Assembly (NCBI GenBank): GCA_009692305.1
Contig: SHZK01000008.1
Span: forward strand, 1-64,000
Direction: 5' to 3'
Length of the DNA stretch: 64,000 nucleotides
From: Gammaproteobacteria bacterium
GTDB taxonomy: Bacteria > Pseudomonadota > Gammaproteobacteria > Pseudomonadales > Pseudohongiellaceae
The notes under the pieces: model-generated
Database searches by the model: none
What the model saw: the letters and a program-made list of their open reading frames with translations, nothing else
Told to the model about the DNA's origin: nothing
Shown here: positions 37,142-47,303 of the stretch, in pieces
Numbering within the stretch: position 1 is the stretch's first letter
Layout of the letters: the number at the start of each line of letters is the position of its first letter
Made by a program: the position numbers and the translations under genes

Positions 37142-38146
37142 TTAAAAATGCCGGAACGCTGCCGGCTCGATCGCGCGCGTCGAGCCATCGGCATCGACAC
37201 CATGCAGTGCGGTGCCAGCCACAATAGCTCCGATGCGGGTAAACGCTATTCCGGTGGCCGCTGCGGCGGCCTCCGCCGCGGCGCACTGCGCAGGCGCCAC
37301 GGTAACACAAAGTTCGTAGTCATCGCCCCCATAAAGAGCGGCGCGCTGGCAATTGCTGGCGGACATGCAGGCGCGGGCGGCATCGGAAAAAGGCAGCGCT
37401 GACAGCTGTAGCAAGCTACCTACTCCGTTCGCCCGCAATATATGACCCAGATCGCCCGCCAGGCCATCGGAGATATCGATACCACTGCTGACATAGGGCG
37501 CCAGTGCCTGCGCGAGCGCGATGCGCGGTTCCGGTTGATAGTAGGCTGCATGCAGGTATAACAGGTGTTGCGCAGTGGCTGCGCCAGGTTGCAGTTGCAT
37601 CGAGTCGCCGAATTGCGTCGCTAGTCCCAGGCTGGCCAGAGCGATGGCACCATCACCGAGACTGCCGCTGACATAGATTTGATCGCCGACCTTGGCTCCG
37701 CTTCTGCGCATTACCCGGTCGGGTGCTACCAGACCTTGTACCTGGATCGCAATATTGAGTGGTCCGCGGGAGATATCGCCGCCCACCAACGGGCAATTAA
37801 ATGCCCGCGCCAGTTGCAGCAAGCCGCTGCTGAAGCCCGCTAACCATGCATTGTTCGCAGCAGGCAGGGTGAGACCGAGAGTAAAGCAAAAGGGTTCGGC
37901 TGCCATCGCCGCCAGGTCGCTGAGATTCACCGCGAGTGCGCGCTGCGCGACCAATGCCGGGTCCGCCTGTGGCGGAAAATGAATGCCTTCCACCAGCACA
38001 TCCATCGACATAACCAGCAATTTGTCCGCCGGTACATTCAATAGCGCGCCATCATCCCCTATACCGAGTGTGACACCGGCACGGGGAAATTGCAGACCAG
38101 ACTCGGCAAAATAACGCCGAATAATTTCGAACTCTGAAGGAATCAT
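37142..38146 (-). CDS. thiL: Thiamine-monophosphate kinase
   Basis: 334 residues. SEFEIIRRYFAESG at the start, GDDGALL, MSMDVLVEGIHF, ALAVNLSDLAAMAAEP and GGDISRGPL are ThiL marks, and SSGIDISDGLAGDLGHI is in the ATP/metal site. It phosphorylates thiamine monophosphate to the active cofactor, which Dxs and other enzymes use. It lies between nusB and pgpA on the same strand with short gaps. Confidence 0.95.
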   Translation of the reverse strand: MIPSEFEIIRRYFAESGLQFPRAGVTLGIGDDGALLNVPADKLLVMSMDVLVEGIHFPPQADPALVAQRALAVNLSDLAAMAAEPFCFTLGLTLPAANNAWLAGFSSGLLQLARAFNCPLVGGDISRGPLNIAIQVQGLVAPDRVMRRSGAKVGDQIYVSGSLGDGAIALASLGLATQFGDSMQLQPGAATAQHLLYLHAAYYQPEPRIALAQALAPYVSSGIDISDGLAGDLGHILRANGVGSLLQLSALPFSDAARACMSASNCQRAALYGGDDYELCVTVAPAQCAAAEAAAAATGIAFTRIGAIVAGTALHGVDADGSTRAIEPAAFRHF

Positions 38147-38155
38147 GGCCCCGCT

Positions 38156-38635
38156 TCAGCCCCGCTTCTGCTTCAACTCCAAAGGCCGCAACACTGGCGC
38201 CAGTTTGTCCAGTACGCCGTTGATGTACTTGTGGCTGTCGGTAGCGCCAAACATCTTGGCCAACTCCACCGCCTCATTGATAACAACCCGGTATGGCACG
38301 TCAATACGATGCGCCAATTCATAGGTACCCAGATAAAGCAACGCATGTTCTATGGGATCAAGTGCCGTGAGGGCGCGGTCAAGCAGCGGAACGAGATACG
38401 CATCGAGCGCTGCGGCTTCCTTCGGCACGGCTGTGAGCACTTCCTCAAAATACTCCCAGTCAATCTTGTTGCTGGGGTTTTCTTCGCGGAATTGCTTGAT
38501 GATGTCCAGGGCTTCACCATCGGCGATCAGCCATTGGTACAAAGCCTGCATTAGCAGACGTCGCGCCTTGCGTCGGTGCGCCAGCGACAAGCGTGGCCGC
38601 GCCGAGGTGGTTGACTGGGATTCGTTAGGTGCCAC
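38156..38635 (-). CDS. nusB: Transcription antitermination factor NusB
   Basis: 159 residues with an extra N-terminal 15 or so residues. RRKARRLLMQALYQW, ALLYLGTYELAHRIDVPYRVVINEAVELAKMFG and YINGVLDKLAPVL are NusB blocks. The protein binds the boxA RNA element with S10 during rRNA transcription. Its start is directly adjacent to the ribH stop. Confidence 0.95.
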   Translation of the reverse strand: MAPNESQSTTSARPRLSLAHRRKARRLLMQALYQWLIADGEALDIIKQFREENPSNKIDWEYFEEVLTAVPKEAAALDAYLVPLLDRALTALDPIEHALLYLGTYELAHRIDVPYRVVINEAVELAKMFGATDSHKYINGVLDKLAPVLRPLELKQKRG

Positions 38636-39112
38636 CTAGTGCTCCAGTTGGCGCAGCAAGCTGACCATTTCTATGGCAGTAAGCGCCGCTTCAGCACCCT
38701 TGTTGCCTGCTTTGGGGCCAGCGCGTTCGGTGGCTTGCTCGATGTTGTCTACCGTCAGCACGCCGAAGGCTACCGGTTTGCCGGATTGCAGGCTGACCTG
38801 ACTGATGCCCCGCGCGCACTCGCCCGCAACATATTCAAAATGTGGTGTACCGCCCCGGATGACAGCACCCAAGGCAATGATGCCATCGAAATCATCGCTG
38901 TTTGCCAGACTTTGCACCGCCAGTGGCAATTCGAAGGCACCTGGCACTTTGACAATGGTAATGTCCTTGTCCTGTACACCATGCTTCTTCAATTCAGCGA
39001 GGGCGCCATCCAGCAGACGATCGACGATAAAGCTGTTAAAACGCGCGGCGGCAATGGCAAAGCGGGCAGGCACAATCTGGTAATTGCCTTCAATGGTCTT
39101 GATCGTACTCAT
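38636..39112 (-). CDS. ribH: 6,7-dimethyl-8-ribityllumazine synthase
   Basis: 158 residues. [57 protein letters not shown] and [17 protein letters not shown] are diagnostic. It condenses the dihydroxybutanone phosphate from RibB with the RibD product to form lumazine, usually as a 60-mer or pentamer. It sits between ribB and nusB in the conserved riboflavin block. Confidence 0.96.
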   Translation of the reverse strand: MSTIKTIEGNYQIVPARFAIAAARFNSFIVDRLLDGALAELKKHGVQDKDITIVKVPGAFELPLAVQSLANSDDFDGIIALGAVIRGGTPHFEYVAGECARGISQVSLQSGKPVAFGVLTVDNIEQATERAGPKAGNKGAEAALTAIEMVSLLRQLEH

Positions 39113-39167
39113 GGTGAATTCCTGCTAATCGGTTTTGCTCTGCTGGATCGAGTTTTGCTGGTTCCAG

Positions 39168-40280
39168 TCACTGCTTGAACTGGACGAAGTCGACAACTTC
39201 AAGATCGAAACCGGAGATGGCATTGAATTTCGCCGGATAGCTCAACAGCCGCATCTTGCCGACACCGAGATCGCGCAATATTTGCGAGCCGGTACCGATG
39301 GTCAGATCATTGCGCGGAATATTGCTGCGACTGGTACCGTGGCCATTGGCTAAGGCGGCGGCGATGGTTTGTTCCAGATCCTGCCCATAATCGTCGCCGG
39401 ATAATAGCACAGCCACGCCCTTGCGTTCCCTGGCGATTTGCTCCAGCGCACCGCTGAATGACCAACTCGTACGCTCAGCCGTATACACGTCGCAAATATC
39501 ACGCAGCGTATTGGGTATATGCACCCGCACCAGCACCGGATCATCAGCCACAATCTTGCCCATAGAAAATGCGATATGGGTGCTGCCACTGATGGAGTCG
39601 AGATATCTGTGCACCGTGAACTCGCCATACTTCGTTTGCATTGGGTTCGATTCGAGTCGGGTAATGGTGCGCTCATTGGCGATGCGATAATGAATCAGAT
39701 CCACGATCGTGCCGATTTTCAAGCCGTGTTTCTTCGCGAATTTTTCCAAATCAGGACGGCGCGCCATGCTGCCATCTTCATTCATGATCTCCACGATTGC
39801 GGCCGCTGGCGCGTAGCCCGCCATGCGTGCCAGATCACAGCCGGATTCGGTGTGACCGGCGCGGCGCAGCACGCCACCAGGCTGCGCCATGATCGGAAAA
39901 ATATGACCTGGCTGCACGATATCGCGCGCCACAGAATCACGAGCGACAGCAGCCTGAATGGTGCGGGCGCGATCGGCGGCAGAAATACCGGTGGTTACTC
40001 CGGTGGCCGCTTCGATGGAAACAGTAAAATTGGTGTTATAGAGTGTGTTGTTCTCATTCACCATCAAAGGCAACTTCAGAAATTCACAACGATCCCTGGT
40101 GAGCGTCAGGCAGATCAGGCCGCGCGCATTGGTCGCCATGAAATTTATGTCTTCTGTGCGCACGCGCTCGGCGGCAATGATCAGATCGCCTTCGTTTTCG
40201 CGGTCTTCATCATCCATCAATATCACCATCTTGCCCTGGCGAATATCGTCGATGATTTCTTCTACCGAATTCAGTTCCAT
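39168..40280 (-). CDS. ribB: 3,4-dihydroxy-2-butanone 4-phosphate synthase with degenerate RibA-like domain
   Basis: 370 residues from the ATG at 40280 (MELNSVEEI). The N-terminal RibB half is intact: [64 protein letters not shown]. The C-terminal half is RibA-like but reads [14 protein letters not shown] where the zinc cysteines should be, so GTP cyclohydrolase activity is very unlikely. Such hybrids occur in other proteobacteria and rely on a separate RibA, present here. The C-terminal domain may be structural or regulatory. Confidence 0.93.
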   Translation of the reverse strand: MELNSVEEIIDDIRQGKMVILMDDEDRENEGDLIIAAERVRTEDINFMATNARGLICLTLTRDRCEFLKLPLMVNENNTLYNTNFTVSIEAATGVTTGISAADRARTIQAAVARDSVARDIVQPGHIFPIMAQPGGVLRRAGHTESGCDLARMAGYAPAAAIVEIMNEDGSMARRPDLEKFAKKHGLKIGTIVDLIHYRIANERTITRLESNPMQTKYGEFTVHRYLDSISGSTHIAFSMGKIVADDPVLVRVHIPNTLRDICDVYTAERTSWSFSGALEQIARERKGVAVLLSGDDYGQDLEQTIAAALANGHGTSRSNIPRNDLTIGTGSQILRDLGVGKMRLLSYPAKFNAISGFDLEVVDFVQFKQ

Positions 40281-40281
40281 T

Positions 40282-40890
40282 CTAGTCTCTGCTGGTATCT
40301 TTGAGCAGCAAGCGTTCCAGATAACGTGCGATAACATCCACTTCCAGATTCACCTGTTGCCCAAGCGCGTAATCGCCGATTATTGTTTCATGCTGAGTAT
40401 GTGGAATCACATTCACGGTGAACGTGGCGCTTTTTGTTTCATTCACCGTCAGGCTGGTGCCGTCGATGCAGATGGAGCCCTTGCCTGCGACATAGCGCGC
40501 CAGCGCAGCCGGTACCTCAAAGCGCATGCGCACACTGTTGCCATCCGCTACCGACTCCAGCAATTTGCCAACGCCATCGACATGGCCGCTCACCATATGG
40601 CCACCGAGTCGCGCAGTCGCAAGCAGCGCCTTCTCGAGATTCACGCGCGAGCCCGACTTGAGCTTGCCCAAGTTGGTGCAGGCCAGCGATTCGTTGGACA
40701 CATCGGCACTGAAAGAATTCGGCTCCAGCGCCACCACGGTGAGACAGCAACCACTCACCGCGATACTGTCGCCAATGTTCACATCACCAAAATCCAGCTG
40801 CTGGCTGGTGATGGTGATGCGCCAATCTGCGCCGGCAGCTTGCCGCAGACTGGTGACCGTACCTGTAGCCTCGATAATGCCAGTAAACAT
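40282..40890 (-). CDS. ribE: Riboflavin synthase alpha chain
   Basis: 202 residues from the ATG at 40890 ([10 protein letters not shown]), the standard start; the upstream Met adds three residues. The two lumazine-binding repeats are seen as [14 protein letters not shown] and [15 protein letters not shown], with SRVNLEKAL and [11 protein letters not shown]. It dismutates two lumazines into riboflavin. It is one base from ribB and two from ribD, clearly in one operon. Confidence 0.96.
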   Translation of the reverse strand: MFTGIIEATGTVTSLRQAAGADWRITITSQQLDFGDVNIGDSIAVSGCCLTVVALEPNSFSADVSNESLACTNLGKLKSGSRVNLEKALLATARLGGHMVSGHVDGVGKLLESVADGNSVRMRFEVPAALARYVAGKGSICIDGTSLTVNETKSATFTVNVIPHTQHETIIGDYALGQQVNLEVDVIARYLERLLLKDTSRD

Positions 40891-40891
40891 G

Positions 40892-42079
40892 TCATGCACC
40901 GGCCGCTGTGCGCGGCTGCAGGGTCACGCGGATGTCACCGTGCCCGGCCTCACCCACTATTGCTACATCTATTATGTCGAATTCGATGCTGTCCGCCAGG
41001 GTTTGCAGCCCGGTGAATTCCACCAGTGCGCGCCCGTCCTTCCCCAGCAGCTTCGGTGCGATATACAGCAGCAACTCATCCACCAGGCCAGCCTCAATGA
41101 ACGCCGTACTGAGTATGGCACCGGCTTCCACCAGGATTTCATTGCACTCGAAATCGGCGGCGAGGGATTCTAGCACAGAACGCAGCGCCAGCCCGGACCC
41201 GGCCCCCGGCAGCGCCTTGAGCGTGACATTGCCCGGATATGCGCTGCTGTCGGTCGTATTAGAGCTGGTACCGAAAATCACGACACTACCCTGCTCCCGC
41301 AGAATTCTGGCCGTGGCCGGTGTGCGCCGTCCCGAATCGAGGATAACCCGCAATGGCTGCCGTGACAGGGCCAGCGCATTCGCCTGCAGTGCAGACTGGG
41401 ACAGGGGCAATTCGGCGCTGCGGACGGTGAGCGCGGGATCATCAGCCAACACGGTGCCGATACCGGTGACGATCGCGCAGCTGTGGGCGCGTAATAATTG
41501 GCCATCGGCGCGTGCCGCCGGGCCGGTTATCCACTTGCTGTCGCCATTGGCGAGCGCGGTGCGGCCATCGAGACTCATCGCCAGTTTGAGACGGACATAG
41601 GGCAAGCCCTGCTGGTGCCGCCGAAAGTAACCGCGATTCAAATCCATGGCGTCTTGTTCAAAATCTTTTAGGTGATATACCTGGACTCCTGCAGCTTCCA
41701 ATACTGTAATGCCTTTGCCAGAGACACTCGGATTCGGATCGATGCTGGCAAGCACCACACGTTCGATGCCCGCCGCCAATAATGCCTCGACACAGGGACC
41801 AGTACGCCCAGTATGTGCGCAGGGCTCCAGCGTCACGAATGCAGTGGCCGCACGCGCAGCGGCACCAGCCTGGCGCAGGGCGGCAACTTCGGCATGGGCC
41901 TGACCGGCAGCGGCGTGCCAGCCCTCGCCCACAAGCTTACGATCCTTCACGATCACACAGCCCACTCTGGGATTGGGAGCTGCGGTAATTACCGTGCGCG
42001 CAAGCGCCAGGGCCTGGCGCATATGAACTGGCCAGTCAACAATCTCTGCGCTGAGCGCACTGTTGGAATAAACTTGCAT
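40892..42079 (-). CDS. ribD: Bifunctional riboflavin deaminase/reductase RibD
   Basis: About 395 residues from the ATG at 42079; a TTG at 42100 has an AAGG in front and cannot be excluded. The deaminase half has [12 protein letters not shown] and [15 protein letters not shown] (zinc His and Cys). The reductase half has [23 protein letters not shown] and [26 protein letters not shown]. It carries out the second and third steps after RibA. nrdR is immediately upstream. Confidence 0.95.
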   Translation of the reverse strand: MQVYSNSALSAEIVDWPVHMRQALALARTVITAAPNPRVGCVIVKDRKLVGEGWHAAAGQAHAEVAALRQAGAAARAATAFVTLEPCAHTGRTGPCVEALLAAGIERVVLASIDPNPSVSGKGITVLEAAGVQVYHLKDFEQDAMDLNRGYFRRHQQGLPYVRLKLAMSLDGRTALANGDSKWITGPAARADGQLLRAHSCAIVTGIGTVLADDPALTVRSAELPLSQSALQANALALSRQPLRVILDSGRRTPATARILREQGSVVIFGTSSNTTDSSAYPGNVTLKALPGAGSGLALRSVLESLAADFECNEILVEAGAILSTAFIEAGLVDELLLYIAPKLLGKDGRALVEFTGLQTLADSIEFDIIDVAIVGEAGHGDIRVTLQPRTAAGA

Positions 42080-42102
42080 AAGCAGCTGGGGGCAGAACAA
42101 CC

Positions 42103-42570
42103 TTATGAGTTTTTGGAGTTGTCCTTGGCGAGACGATCAATTTCCTGACGAAATTCGTTCAGGTCCTTGAAGCTTCTGTACACCGACGCGAAGCGCACGA
42201 AGGCTACCTCATCGAGTACGCGCAATTCCTTCATCACCTGTTCGCCAACCGTGCGCGAGGGGATCTCACGTTCGCCGGTAGCGCGCAGGTGCGCCTTGAT
42301 ACGACTGATCGCTTCCTCTACTTTCTCAATACCGACCGGTCGTTTCTCCAGCGCCTTGGTGAGGCCAGCCATCAGCTTGTCTTCATTGAAGGGTTCGCGA
42401 ATGCCATTCTGCTTGATGATGCGCGGCATCACCAGCTCGGCTGTTTCATAGGTCGTGAAGCGTTCCTCACAGGTGATACATTCGCGGCGGCGCCGCACAT
42501 GATTGCCTTCCGAGACCAAGCGGGAGTCTATGACTTTCGTATCAACCGCACTACAAAATGGACAATGCAT
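42103..42570 (-). CDS. nrdR: Transcriptional repressor NrdR
   Basis: 155 residues, the family length. The zinc finger is CPFC...[12 protein letters not shown], and the ATP-cone is [22 protein letters not shown]. NrdR senses nucleotides and represses ribonucleotide reductase genes through NrdR boxes. The order glyA-nrdR-ribD is common in gammaproteobacteria. Confidence 0.97.
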   Translation of the reverse strand: MHCPFCSAVDTKVIDSRLVSEGNHVRRRRECITCEERFTTYETAELVMPRIIKQNGIREPFNEDKLMAGLTKALEKRPVGIEKVEEAISRIKAHLRATGEREIPSRTVGEQVMKELRVLDEVAFVRFASVYRSFKDLNEFRQEIDRLAKDNSKNS

Positions 42571-42656
42571 AAAAACCTTAATTCTTGTTAGGACCAGTTA
42601 CGACCAGCTCGCACTGAACTGCCCAGGTAGTTATCGTTCTGTCTTGATACCAATTC

Positions 42657-43910
42657 CTATTGATAAACCGGAAAGCGCGCACACAGTGCCAACACTTTCT
42701 GCTGGGTTGCCTTGATCAAGGCTTCATTGCCGAGGTCTTCCAGAATATCGCACATCCACGACGTTAATTCACTCGCTTCAGCTTCCTTGAATCCCCGTGT
42801 GGTAATAGCCGGCGAACCGATGCGCAAACCACTCGTTACAAACGGCGGCTTCGGGTCATTCGGCACCGCGTTCTTGTTCACGGTGATATTGGCACGGCCC
42901 AGGGCAGCATCAGCATCTTTACCGGTAATGCCCTGCTTGATCAGACTCAGCAGAAACAGATGGTCGTCGGTGCCGTTGGATACCACCTCGAAGCCGCGGT
43001 CGATAAAACCCTTGGCCATGGCACGGGCATTCTTCAATACTTGTTGTTGATAGGTTTTGAATTCAGGCTGCATCGCTTCCTTGAAGCACACTGCCTTTGC
43101 CGCGATCACGTGCATTAACGGGCCGCCCTGGCTTTCCGGAAACACGGCGAAATTCAGCTTTTTTTCCAGTTCCGGGTTCGACTTCGCGAGAATCAGGCCG
43201 CCACGTGGACCGCGCAAAGTCTTGTGCGTGGTAGTCGTGGTGACATCGGCGATCTGGACTGGGCTCGGATACACCCCAGCGGCGACGAGGCCAGCGACGT
43301 GGGCCATATCGACTAAAAAATAGGCGCCAACGCTATCAGCAATGTCACGAAACCGCTGCCAGTCGATGACACGGGAATAGGCGGAGAAACCCGCTATGAT
43401 CATCTTCGGCCGGTGCTGCTGCGCCAGAGCCTGCACTTCGTCATAATCGATCTCACCGGTGGCGTTGTTGAGGCCATATTGCACCGCGTTATAGATGCGA
43501 CCGGAGAAACTGACACTGGCACCGTGGGTGAGATGGCCGCCATGGGCCAGGCTCATACCGAGCACGGTATCACCGGGCTTCAACAGCGCCATGAACACTG
43601 CCGCATTCGCCTGGGATCCGGAATGGGGTTGCACGTTGGCATAGTCAGCATTGAACAATTGTTTGGCGCGGGCGATGGCCAGTTGTTCGACGACGTCCAC
43701 ATGTTCACAGCCACCGTAGTAACGCTTGCCCGGATAACCCTCAGCATATTTGTTGGTCAATACCGAACCCTGGGCTGCCATAACCAGCGGACTCGTATAA
43801 TTCTCGGAGGCAATCAATTCGATATGATGTTCCTGTCGGACCTTCTCCGCCTCCATGGCTGCACTCAAGTCAGGATCATAATCAGACAATTTGGTGTTGC
43901 TGTTAAACAT
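42657..43910 (-). CDS. glyA: Serine hydroxymethyltransferase
   Basis: 417 residues from the ATG at 43910, with GGAG upstream; the longer open frame is not homologous. [56 protein letters not shown] (PLP lysine) and [20 protein letters not shown] are diagnostic. It interconverts serine and glycine and supplies one-carbon units on tetrahydrofolate in the cytoplasm. It is read on the minus strand ahead of nrdR. Confidence 0.97.
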   Translation of the reverse strand: MFNSNTKLSDYDPDLSAAMEAEKVRQEHHIELIASENYTSPLVMAAQGSVLTNKYAEGYPGKRYYGGCEHVDVVEQLAIARAKQLFNADYANVQPHSGSQANAAVFMALLKPGDTVLGMSLAHGGHLTHGASVSFSGRIYNAVQYGLNNATGEIDYDEVQALAQQHRPKMIIAGFSAYSRVIDWQRFRDIADSVGAYFLVDMAHVAGLVAAGVYPSPVQIADVTTTTTHKTLRGPRGGLILAKSNPELEKKLNFAVFPESQGGPLMHVIAAKAVCFKEAMQPEFKTYQQQVLKNARAMAKGFIDRGFEVVSNGTDDHLFLLSLIKQGITGKDADAALGRANITVNKNAVPNDPKPPFVTSGLRIGSPAITTRGFKEAEASELTSWMCDILEDLGNEALIKATQQKVLALCARFPVYQ

Positions 43911-44170
43911 CTGGCACTCCATTGGATAGGGCGAAATTGAGGTTGGGAACCCGCGGATTTTTGCCGGCGCGTGCATGACAGGGCGCCATTTCAATAAGGA
44001 CCCTATTCTACATGACGACCCTGCAATCGGCATCCGCAAAATCGCCATTATGTCCCGCTAATAATGGCCAAAGGGAGCAATAATCCGGGCTGCTAATCTG
44101 CAACTACAAATGCCAGTTGGCTGTGACATAATATCCACCTGTTTTTTCCAGCACACAGGCACTGAATAGC
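43911..44170. other. Divergent intergenic region between glyA and ettA
   Basis: About 260 bases with no gene, containing the promoters of two divergent genes. A minus-strand TAGAAT at about 44010-44015 could be a glyA -10 box. A TAATAT near 44128-44133 could serve ettA. No riboswitch landmark was recognised. Confidence 0.35.
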
Positions 44171-45841
44171 ATGGCTCAATTTGTATACACGATGCACCGG
44201 GTTGGCAAGATCGTTCCGCCAAAGCGGGAAATTCTCAAAGATATCTCGCTCTCGTTTTTCCATGGGGCCAAGATCGGCGTATTGGGCCTGAACGGTTCCG
44301 GCAAATCCACCCTGCTGCGGATCATGGCTGGGCGTGACCAGGAATATAACGGCGAGGCGCGGGCGCAGGCCGAACTTCGCGTCGGTTACCTGCCGCAGGA
44401 ACCGGAGCTGGATGAAGCGAAGGACGTGCTCGGCAACGTGCAGGATGGCATCAAGGACATCATGCAACTGCTGGAGGATTTCAACGCCATCAGCGACAAG
44501 TTCGCCGAGCCGATGAGCGATGACGAAATGAATGCGCTGCTGGAACAGCAGGGCAGCTTGCAAAATCAAATCGACGCGGTTGATGGTTGGCAGGTTGAAC
44601 GCATCTTGGAACAAGCCGCCGATGCCTTGCGACTGCCGCCCTGGGATTCGCAAGTGACTACGCTGTCAGGCGGTGAGAAACGCCGGGTAGCTTTATGCCG
44701 ACTGCTGTTATCCAAACCCGACATGCTGCTGCTGGACGAGCCGACGAACCATCTTGATGCTGAGAGTGTGGCATGGCTCGAACGCTTCCTGCAGGAATAT
44801 CCCGGTACCGTGGTAGCGATCACCCACGACCGCTACTTCCTGGACAACGCCGCTGGCTGGATTCTGGAACTTGACCGCGGCCATGGCATTCCCTACGAGG
44901 GCAATTACACGAACTGGCTGGAAACCAAAGAGCGGCGTCTCGAAACCGAAGCCAAGCAGGAAGCCGCCCACGAACGCACCATCAAATCCGAACTGGAATG
45001 GGTGCGCGCCAATCCCAAGGGCCGTCAGTCCAAGAGCAAGGCGCGTATCGCTCGCTTCGAAGAACTGAATTCCCAGGAATTCCAGAAGCGCAATGAAACC
45101 TCAGAGATGTACATTCCGCCCGGACCTCGTCTCGGCGACAAGGTGCTGGAAGTAAATAATCTGAGCAAGGGCTTCGGCGAGAAAACCTTGATCGACAACC
45201 TGTCATTCTCCGTGCCGAAAGGCAGCATCGTCGGCATCATCGGCGGCAACGGCGCCGGTAAGACCACCTTCCTGCGCATGCTGGTGGGTGCGGAAAAACC
45301 CGATTCCGGCACGATTGAACTGGGCGAAACCGTGGAGCTGGCCTACGTGGACCAGAGCCGCGACGAACTCAATGGTGACAAGACCGTGTTTGAAGAATTG
45401 TCGAACGGTCAGGAAATTCTGCAAATCGGCAAATACGAGATTCCGTCACGGGCCTACGCCAGTCGCTTCAACTTCAAGGGCGGCGATCAGCAGAAATTTG
45501 TGAAGGACCTTTCAGGTGGAGAACGTAATCGCCTGCACATGGCGAAGCTATTGAAACGCGGCGCCAACGTGTTGCTATTGGACGAACCGACCAACGATCT
45601 CGACGTGGAAACCCTGCGCGCTCTGGAAGAAGGTTTACTGGCGTTTCCGGGTTGCGTCATCGTCGTATCACACGATCGCTGGTTTCTCGACCGTATCTGC
45701 ACTCACATCCTCGCCTTCGAAGGCGACAGCAAGATTGTGTTTCACAACGGCAACTACACGGACTATGAAGCGGATCGCAAGAAGCGCCTGGGCGATAATG
45801 CCGCGCCGACCCGCATCAAGTACAAGAAGTTGAATGGCTGA
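44171..45841 (+). CDS. ettA: Energy-dependent translational throttle protein EttA (ABC-F)
   Basis: 556 residues, nearly equal to E. coli EttA (555). Two ABC domains: Walker A GLNGSGKSTLLRIMAG and GGNGAGKTTFLRML, signatures LSGGEKRRVALCRLLL and LSGGERNRLHMAKLL, and Walker B LLLDEPTNHLD and LLLDEPTNDLD. The linker WVRANPKGRQSKSKARIARFEELN is the P-site tRNA interaction motif. It has no membrane part; it gates the first peptide bond according to ADP/ATP. Confidence 0.97.
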   Translation: MAQFVYTMHRVGKIVPPKREILKDISLSFFHGAKIGVLGLNGSGKSTLLRIMAGRDQEYNGEARAQAELRVGYLPQEPELDEAKDVLGNVQDGIKDIMQLLEDFNAISDKFAEPMSDDEMNALLEQQGSLQNQIDAVDGWQVERILEQAADALRLPPWDSQVTTLSGGEKRRVALCRLLLSKPDMLLLDEPTNHLDAESVAWLERFLQEYPGTVVAITHDRYFLDNAAGWILELDRGHGIPYEGNYTNWLETKERRLETEAKQEAAHERTIKSELEWVRANPKGRQSKSKARIARFEELNSQEFQKRNETSEMYIPPGPRLGDKVLEVNNLSKGFGEKTLIDNLSFSVPKGSIVGIIGGNGAGKTTFLRMLVGAEKPDSGTIELGETVELAYVDQSRDELNGDKTVFEELSNGQEILQIGKYEIPSRAYASRFNFKGGDQQKFVKDLSGGERNRLHMAKLLKRGANVLLLDEPTNDLDVETLRALEEGLLAFPGCVIVVSHDRWFLDRICTHILAFEGDSKIVFHNGNYTDYEADRKKRLGDNAAPTRIKYKKLNG

Positions 45842-45845
45842 TTAA

Positions 45846-45893
45846 AATAAAAGGTGCCAGATTTATTTAGCTAAAATAAATCTGGCACCTTTT
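45846..45893. terminator. Bidirectional hairpin between ettA and the nucleotidase gene
   Basis: AAAAGGTGCCAGATTTATTT pairs with AAATAAATCTGGCACCTTTT around a few-base loop, a 20-pair perfect stem flanked by A and T runs. It serves both convergent genes. A similar motif, TTAAATCTGACACGTTT, occurs at about 46560-46576. Confidence 0.85.
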
Positions 45894-45894
45894 A

Positions 45895-46491
45895 CTATTT
45901 CCCATCCGAGGTCGGGAAGCGTTGCTTGATCAATGCATACACCTCGTCCCAGTTTTCTGCACGCGGCTGCGTTATATGTCGATTGGTGCTATTGGCGAAG
46001 CAGATCGCGTAATGCCCGCGCTCACGTAGTCGATCAATATTGACCGGCGCGTCCTCTACATAAATATCCGCTCCCACCTGATCCTTCTCTTTCATAAAAC
46101 ACAGATCCCAATAAGAAATGCCATGATCATCCAGCCAGGCAATGGTCTGGCGCACCGATGTCTCATGAAAGAAGTAGATATACAGGCGATGGGTGATTAT
46201 GCGGATACGATAGCCTTCATTGGACAGGGCGCGCAGCACGCTGCGGGCGCCCGGAATCATCGGCACTGTTGCAAAGAAGTTGCGCTGGGTGACGGCGAAG
46301 CGATGCAGGCTCTGGTATTCCTCGTTATCCTGAATGCCCCATTCCTCCAGGCCATAACTGACTTCTGTTGGCAGGCTGTCCAGATCCTTCTCGAACCATT
46401 TGGCGGCGATCTCCCGCATGCGCGAATAAAAGTCGACACAGACGCCATCGAGGTCGACGCCGATTACTATCTGGTTATTGTCGGAGGGCAT
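45895..46491 (-). CDS. 5'(3')-deoxyribonucleotidase-like HAD phosphatase (NT5C type)
   Basis: 198 residues. The HAD nucleophile motif is [13 protein letters not shown] (Asp13, Asp15), and [19 protein letters not shown] is the third motif. The cap region is short, as in the NT5C family, which dephosphorylates deoxynucleotides. Unusually, the aromatic stretch [14 protein letters not shown] replaces the usual middle motif, so the substrate is uncertain. It converges on ettA. Confidence 0.8.
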   Translation of the reverse strand: MPSDNNQIVIGVDLDGVCVDFYSRMREIAAKWFEKDLDSLPTEVSYGLEEWGIQDNEEYQSLHRFAVTQRNFFATVPMIPGARSVLRALSNEGYRIRIITHRLYIYFFHETSVRQTIAWLDDHGISYWDLCFMKEKDQVGADIYVEDAPVNIDRLRERGHYAICFANSTNRHITQPRAENWDEVYALIKQRFPTSDGK

Positions 46492-46586
46492 AAGCCAATC
46501 TGTCCTTGAAACGAAGTTGCCATGATACGAGAAAAAGCTGTCAGAACTACTTTACCTGATTAAATCTGACACGTTTGTGCCGCTTT

Positions 46587-47303
46587 TTATAAGCCAAGCT
46601 CGGACTTCAGTTTTGCAATACGCCGCTTCGCTTCCTTGGGTTCGACCTTGCGGCCAATCTTGTCTGGCAAGGGCAAAGGCAGATCGAGCGTCAGGGTCTC
46701 GCCCAGAATTACGCGTTGGCACAGCAGGTTGTAGTTGTATTCGAACACCGGCAACGCTTTCGCCTCCGATTCGTTCGCCAGCAGGTACCAGCCGGTTGCC
46801 TTGCCGGCGAAATAGACTGCCTCATGACTCCAGTTGTGCTCTCGCTTTGGTGATGGCGCCGAACAGGCTTCGATGTATGCCTGCCGGGTCGAGGGTAAGC
46901 CGAACAGATCGAAACCCTGCTCGCAGGCACGCACCAGGGCCGCGATAGACGGCAGATAATCCTGTGACTTGATCACGCGATTCGCGGCCTGCACGATCTG
47001 CGCAGGCGCATACTGCTCCAGATTGCTGAGCCAGTATTGCTTGGCGATGATCAGGCTCTCGGCATCGGCGAATGCTTTGTGAAACTGGTTGTGATAGGCA
47101 AACTCGAACTCGGCGAAGATCTGGTTGATGGCGTCGACATGATCGGGCGATCTGTCAGCATCAAACTCACCGCCAGGCTCCGCTACACCAACGCGCGTAT
47201 TCGTGGACTGAGTTTTACTCGGCCCAGCTGCGGTCAGCGATGCGCTGGAACTTTTCTTTAATCCTTTGCTGGTTTGTTCCAACAAGGGTTTGATTTTCTG
47301 CAT
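46587..47303 (-). CDS. Replication protein P-like (helicase-loader-type) protein
   Basis: 238 residues from the ATG at 47303. The N-terminal 60 residues are low complexity (SKGLKKSSSASLTAAGPS). The conserved part reads INQIFAEFEFAYHNQFHKAF, LIIAKQYWLSNLEQYAPAQIVQAANRVI and LPSIAALVRACEQGFDLFG, the pattern of phage lambda replication protein P relatives. Such proteins load DnaB helicase. Its start overlaps the end of the DnaT-like gene by 89 bases in another frame. The pair probably works as a primosome/helicase-loading unit, which is inference. Confidence 0.72.
   Translation of the reverse strand: MQKIKPLLEQTSKGLKKSSSASLTAAGPSKTQSTNTRVGVAEPGGEFDADRSPDHVDAINQIFAEFEFAYHNQFHKAFADAESLIIAKQYWLSNLEQYAPAQIVQAANRVIKSQDYLPSIAALVRACEQGFDLFGLPSTRQAYIEACSAPSPKREHNWSHEAVYFAGKATGWYLLANESEAKALPVFEYNYNLLCQRVILGETLTLDLPLPLPDKIGRKVEPKEAKRRIAKLKSELGL

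Noticed and set aside
36651..37310. Longer 219-codon form of PgpA
   Set aside because: The extra 61 residues are an out-of-frame reading of thiL; family homology begins at the ATG at 37127.
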